Shown in pieces: positions 63,769-64,000 of a stretch of DNA of 64,000 bases. The stretch's first letter is position 1. Each line of letters starts with the position of its first letter. This DNA is from a virus, in the IMG/VR virus record IMGVR_UViG_3300043449_000987, positions 1 through 64,000 of that record. The stretch is one strand, 5' to 3'. Both the position numbers and the translations under genes were made by a program. The notes beneath the pieces were generated by a model. It ran no database searches, was not told where the DNA came from, and worked only from the letters and a program-made list of their open reading frames with translations.

Positions 63769-64000
63769 TAATTTTCCACCTCATATATTGTATCATTAAA
63801 AATAGATCCACCATTAAGAATTTCTACTTCAACTTGCTCATCATCAGCAAGATTAATAACATTAATAATGATATTTCCAGTATCAGTATCTATATAAACA
63901 ATCTCACCAAATGGTCCAGTTCCCTCAGTTGGGATTTTATCCTCCAACTTTATAGGAAACTTTTTAAAATATTCATTTGATGTATTCTGTAGTCCTAAAA
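63768..64000 (-). CDS. 3' part of a tail protein, cut by the window edge
   Basis: 77 codons visible, ending in a TAATG overlap with the next gene. 'GPFGEIVYIDTDTGN' and 'VINLADDEQVEVEILNGG' are beta-rich. Belongs to the tail operon continuing beyond the window. Confidence 0.65.
   Translation of the reverse strand, partial: LGLQNTSNEYFKKFPIKLEDKIPTEGTGPFGEIVYIDTDTGNIIINVINLADDEQVEVEILNGGSIFNDTIYEVEN

Noticed and set aside
1-64000. Integrated prophage in host chromosome
   Set aside because: No integrase, attachment site or flanking chromosomal genes; every region carries phage-type or small unknown genes. A temperate life style cannot be excluded from this window alone.

Overview
The window looks like part of one large tailed-phage (Caudoviricetes) genome from an actinobacterial host. 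It carries terminase, a phage replication module, an endolysin and tail genes. It also encodes a WhiB-type regulator, a family restricted to Actinobacteria and their phages. The DNA is AT-rich, and the secreted proteins have short Lys-start, Ala-rich signal peptides. A low-GC actinobacterium such as a freshwater Nanopelagicales ('acI') is a reasonable guess, but this is inference. No integrase, attachment site, IS element or CRISPR array was seen. Both ends of the window cut through genes.

Layout. (1) 1-2.6 kb: a gene end, a two-domain and a one-domain Fe(II)/2-oxoglutarate (2OG) oxygenase. (2) 2.7-13.7 kb: an early-type region of more than 30 very small genes, first leftward and then rightward from about 3.8 kb. 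Short intergenic gaps carry sigma70-like promoters and TGTGA-N6-TCACA palindromes of CRP/GlxR type. It includes a GP88-like protein, a DUF932 protein and tRNA-Asp. (3) 13.7-25.9 kb: mixed-strand genes, including four prolyl-hydroxylase-like oxygenases, two SAM methyltransferases, an SGNH-hydrolase-like protein, an RsmI-like tetrapyrrole methylase, a CDGSH iron-sulfur protein, a sulfotransferase, Hsp20, five clustered tRNAs and a candidate replication origin near 14.6-14.95 kb. (4) 25.9-42.6 kb, leftward: small membrane proteins, an APS-kinase/nucleotidyltransferase fusion, WhiB, thioredoxin, thermonuclease, endolysin, carbamoyltransferase, glycosyltransferase, three more oxygenases, three paralogous DUF6065-like proteins, a secreted HExxH protease, tRNA-Asn, a proteasome-like Ntn hydrolase and holin-like proteins. 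(5) 42.6-48.1 kb: two large secreted proteins and the terminase pair. (6) 48.1-61.8 kb: DNA metabolism (RuvC-like, Cas4-like, RecA, DnaE-type polymerase, SSB-like, primase, DnaB) interrupted by three tandem oxygenases. (7) 61.8-64 kb: tail genes running off the end.

How it fits together. The phage encodes most of its own replisome, with polymerase III alpha, primase and helicase. It may recruit host DnaA at the candidate origin. Early promoters may be read by host sigma factor with CRP/GlxR input. At least 16 genes, on both strands, have a -10 hexamer exactly six bases before the start codon, which predicts leaderless mRNAs. Twelve genes encode 13 Fe(II)/2OG oxygenase domains. Together with methyl-, sulfo-, carbamoyl- and glycosyl-transferases they suggest a large small-molecule, glycan or protein modification capacity whose substrate is unknown.
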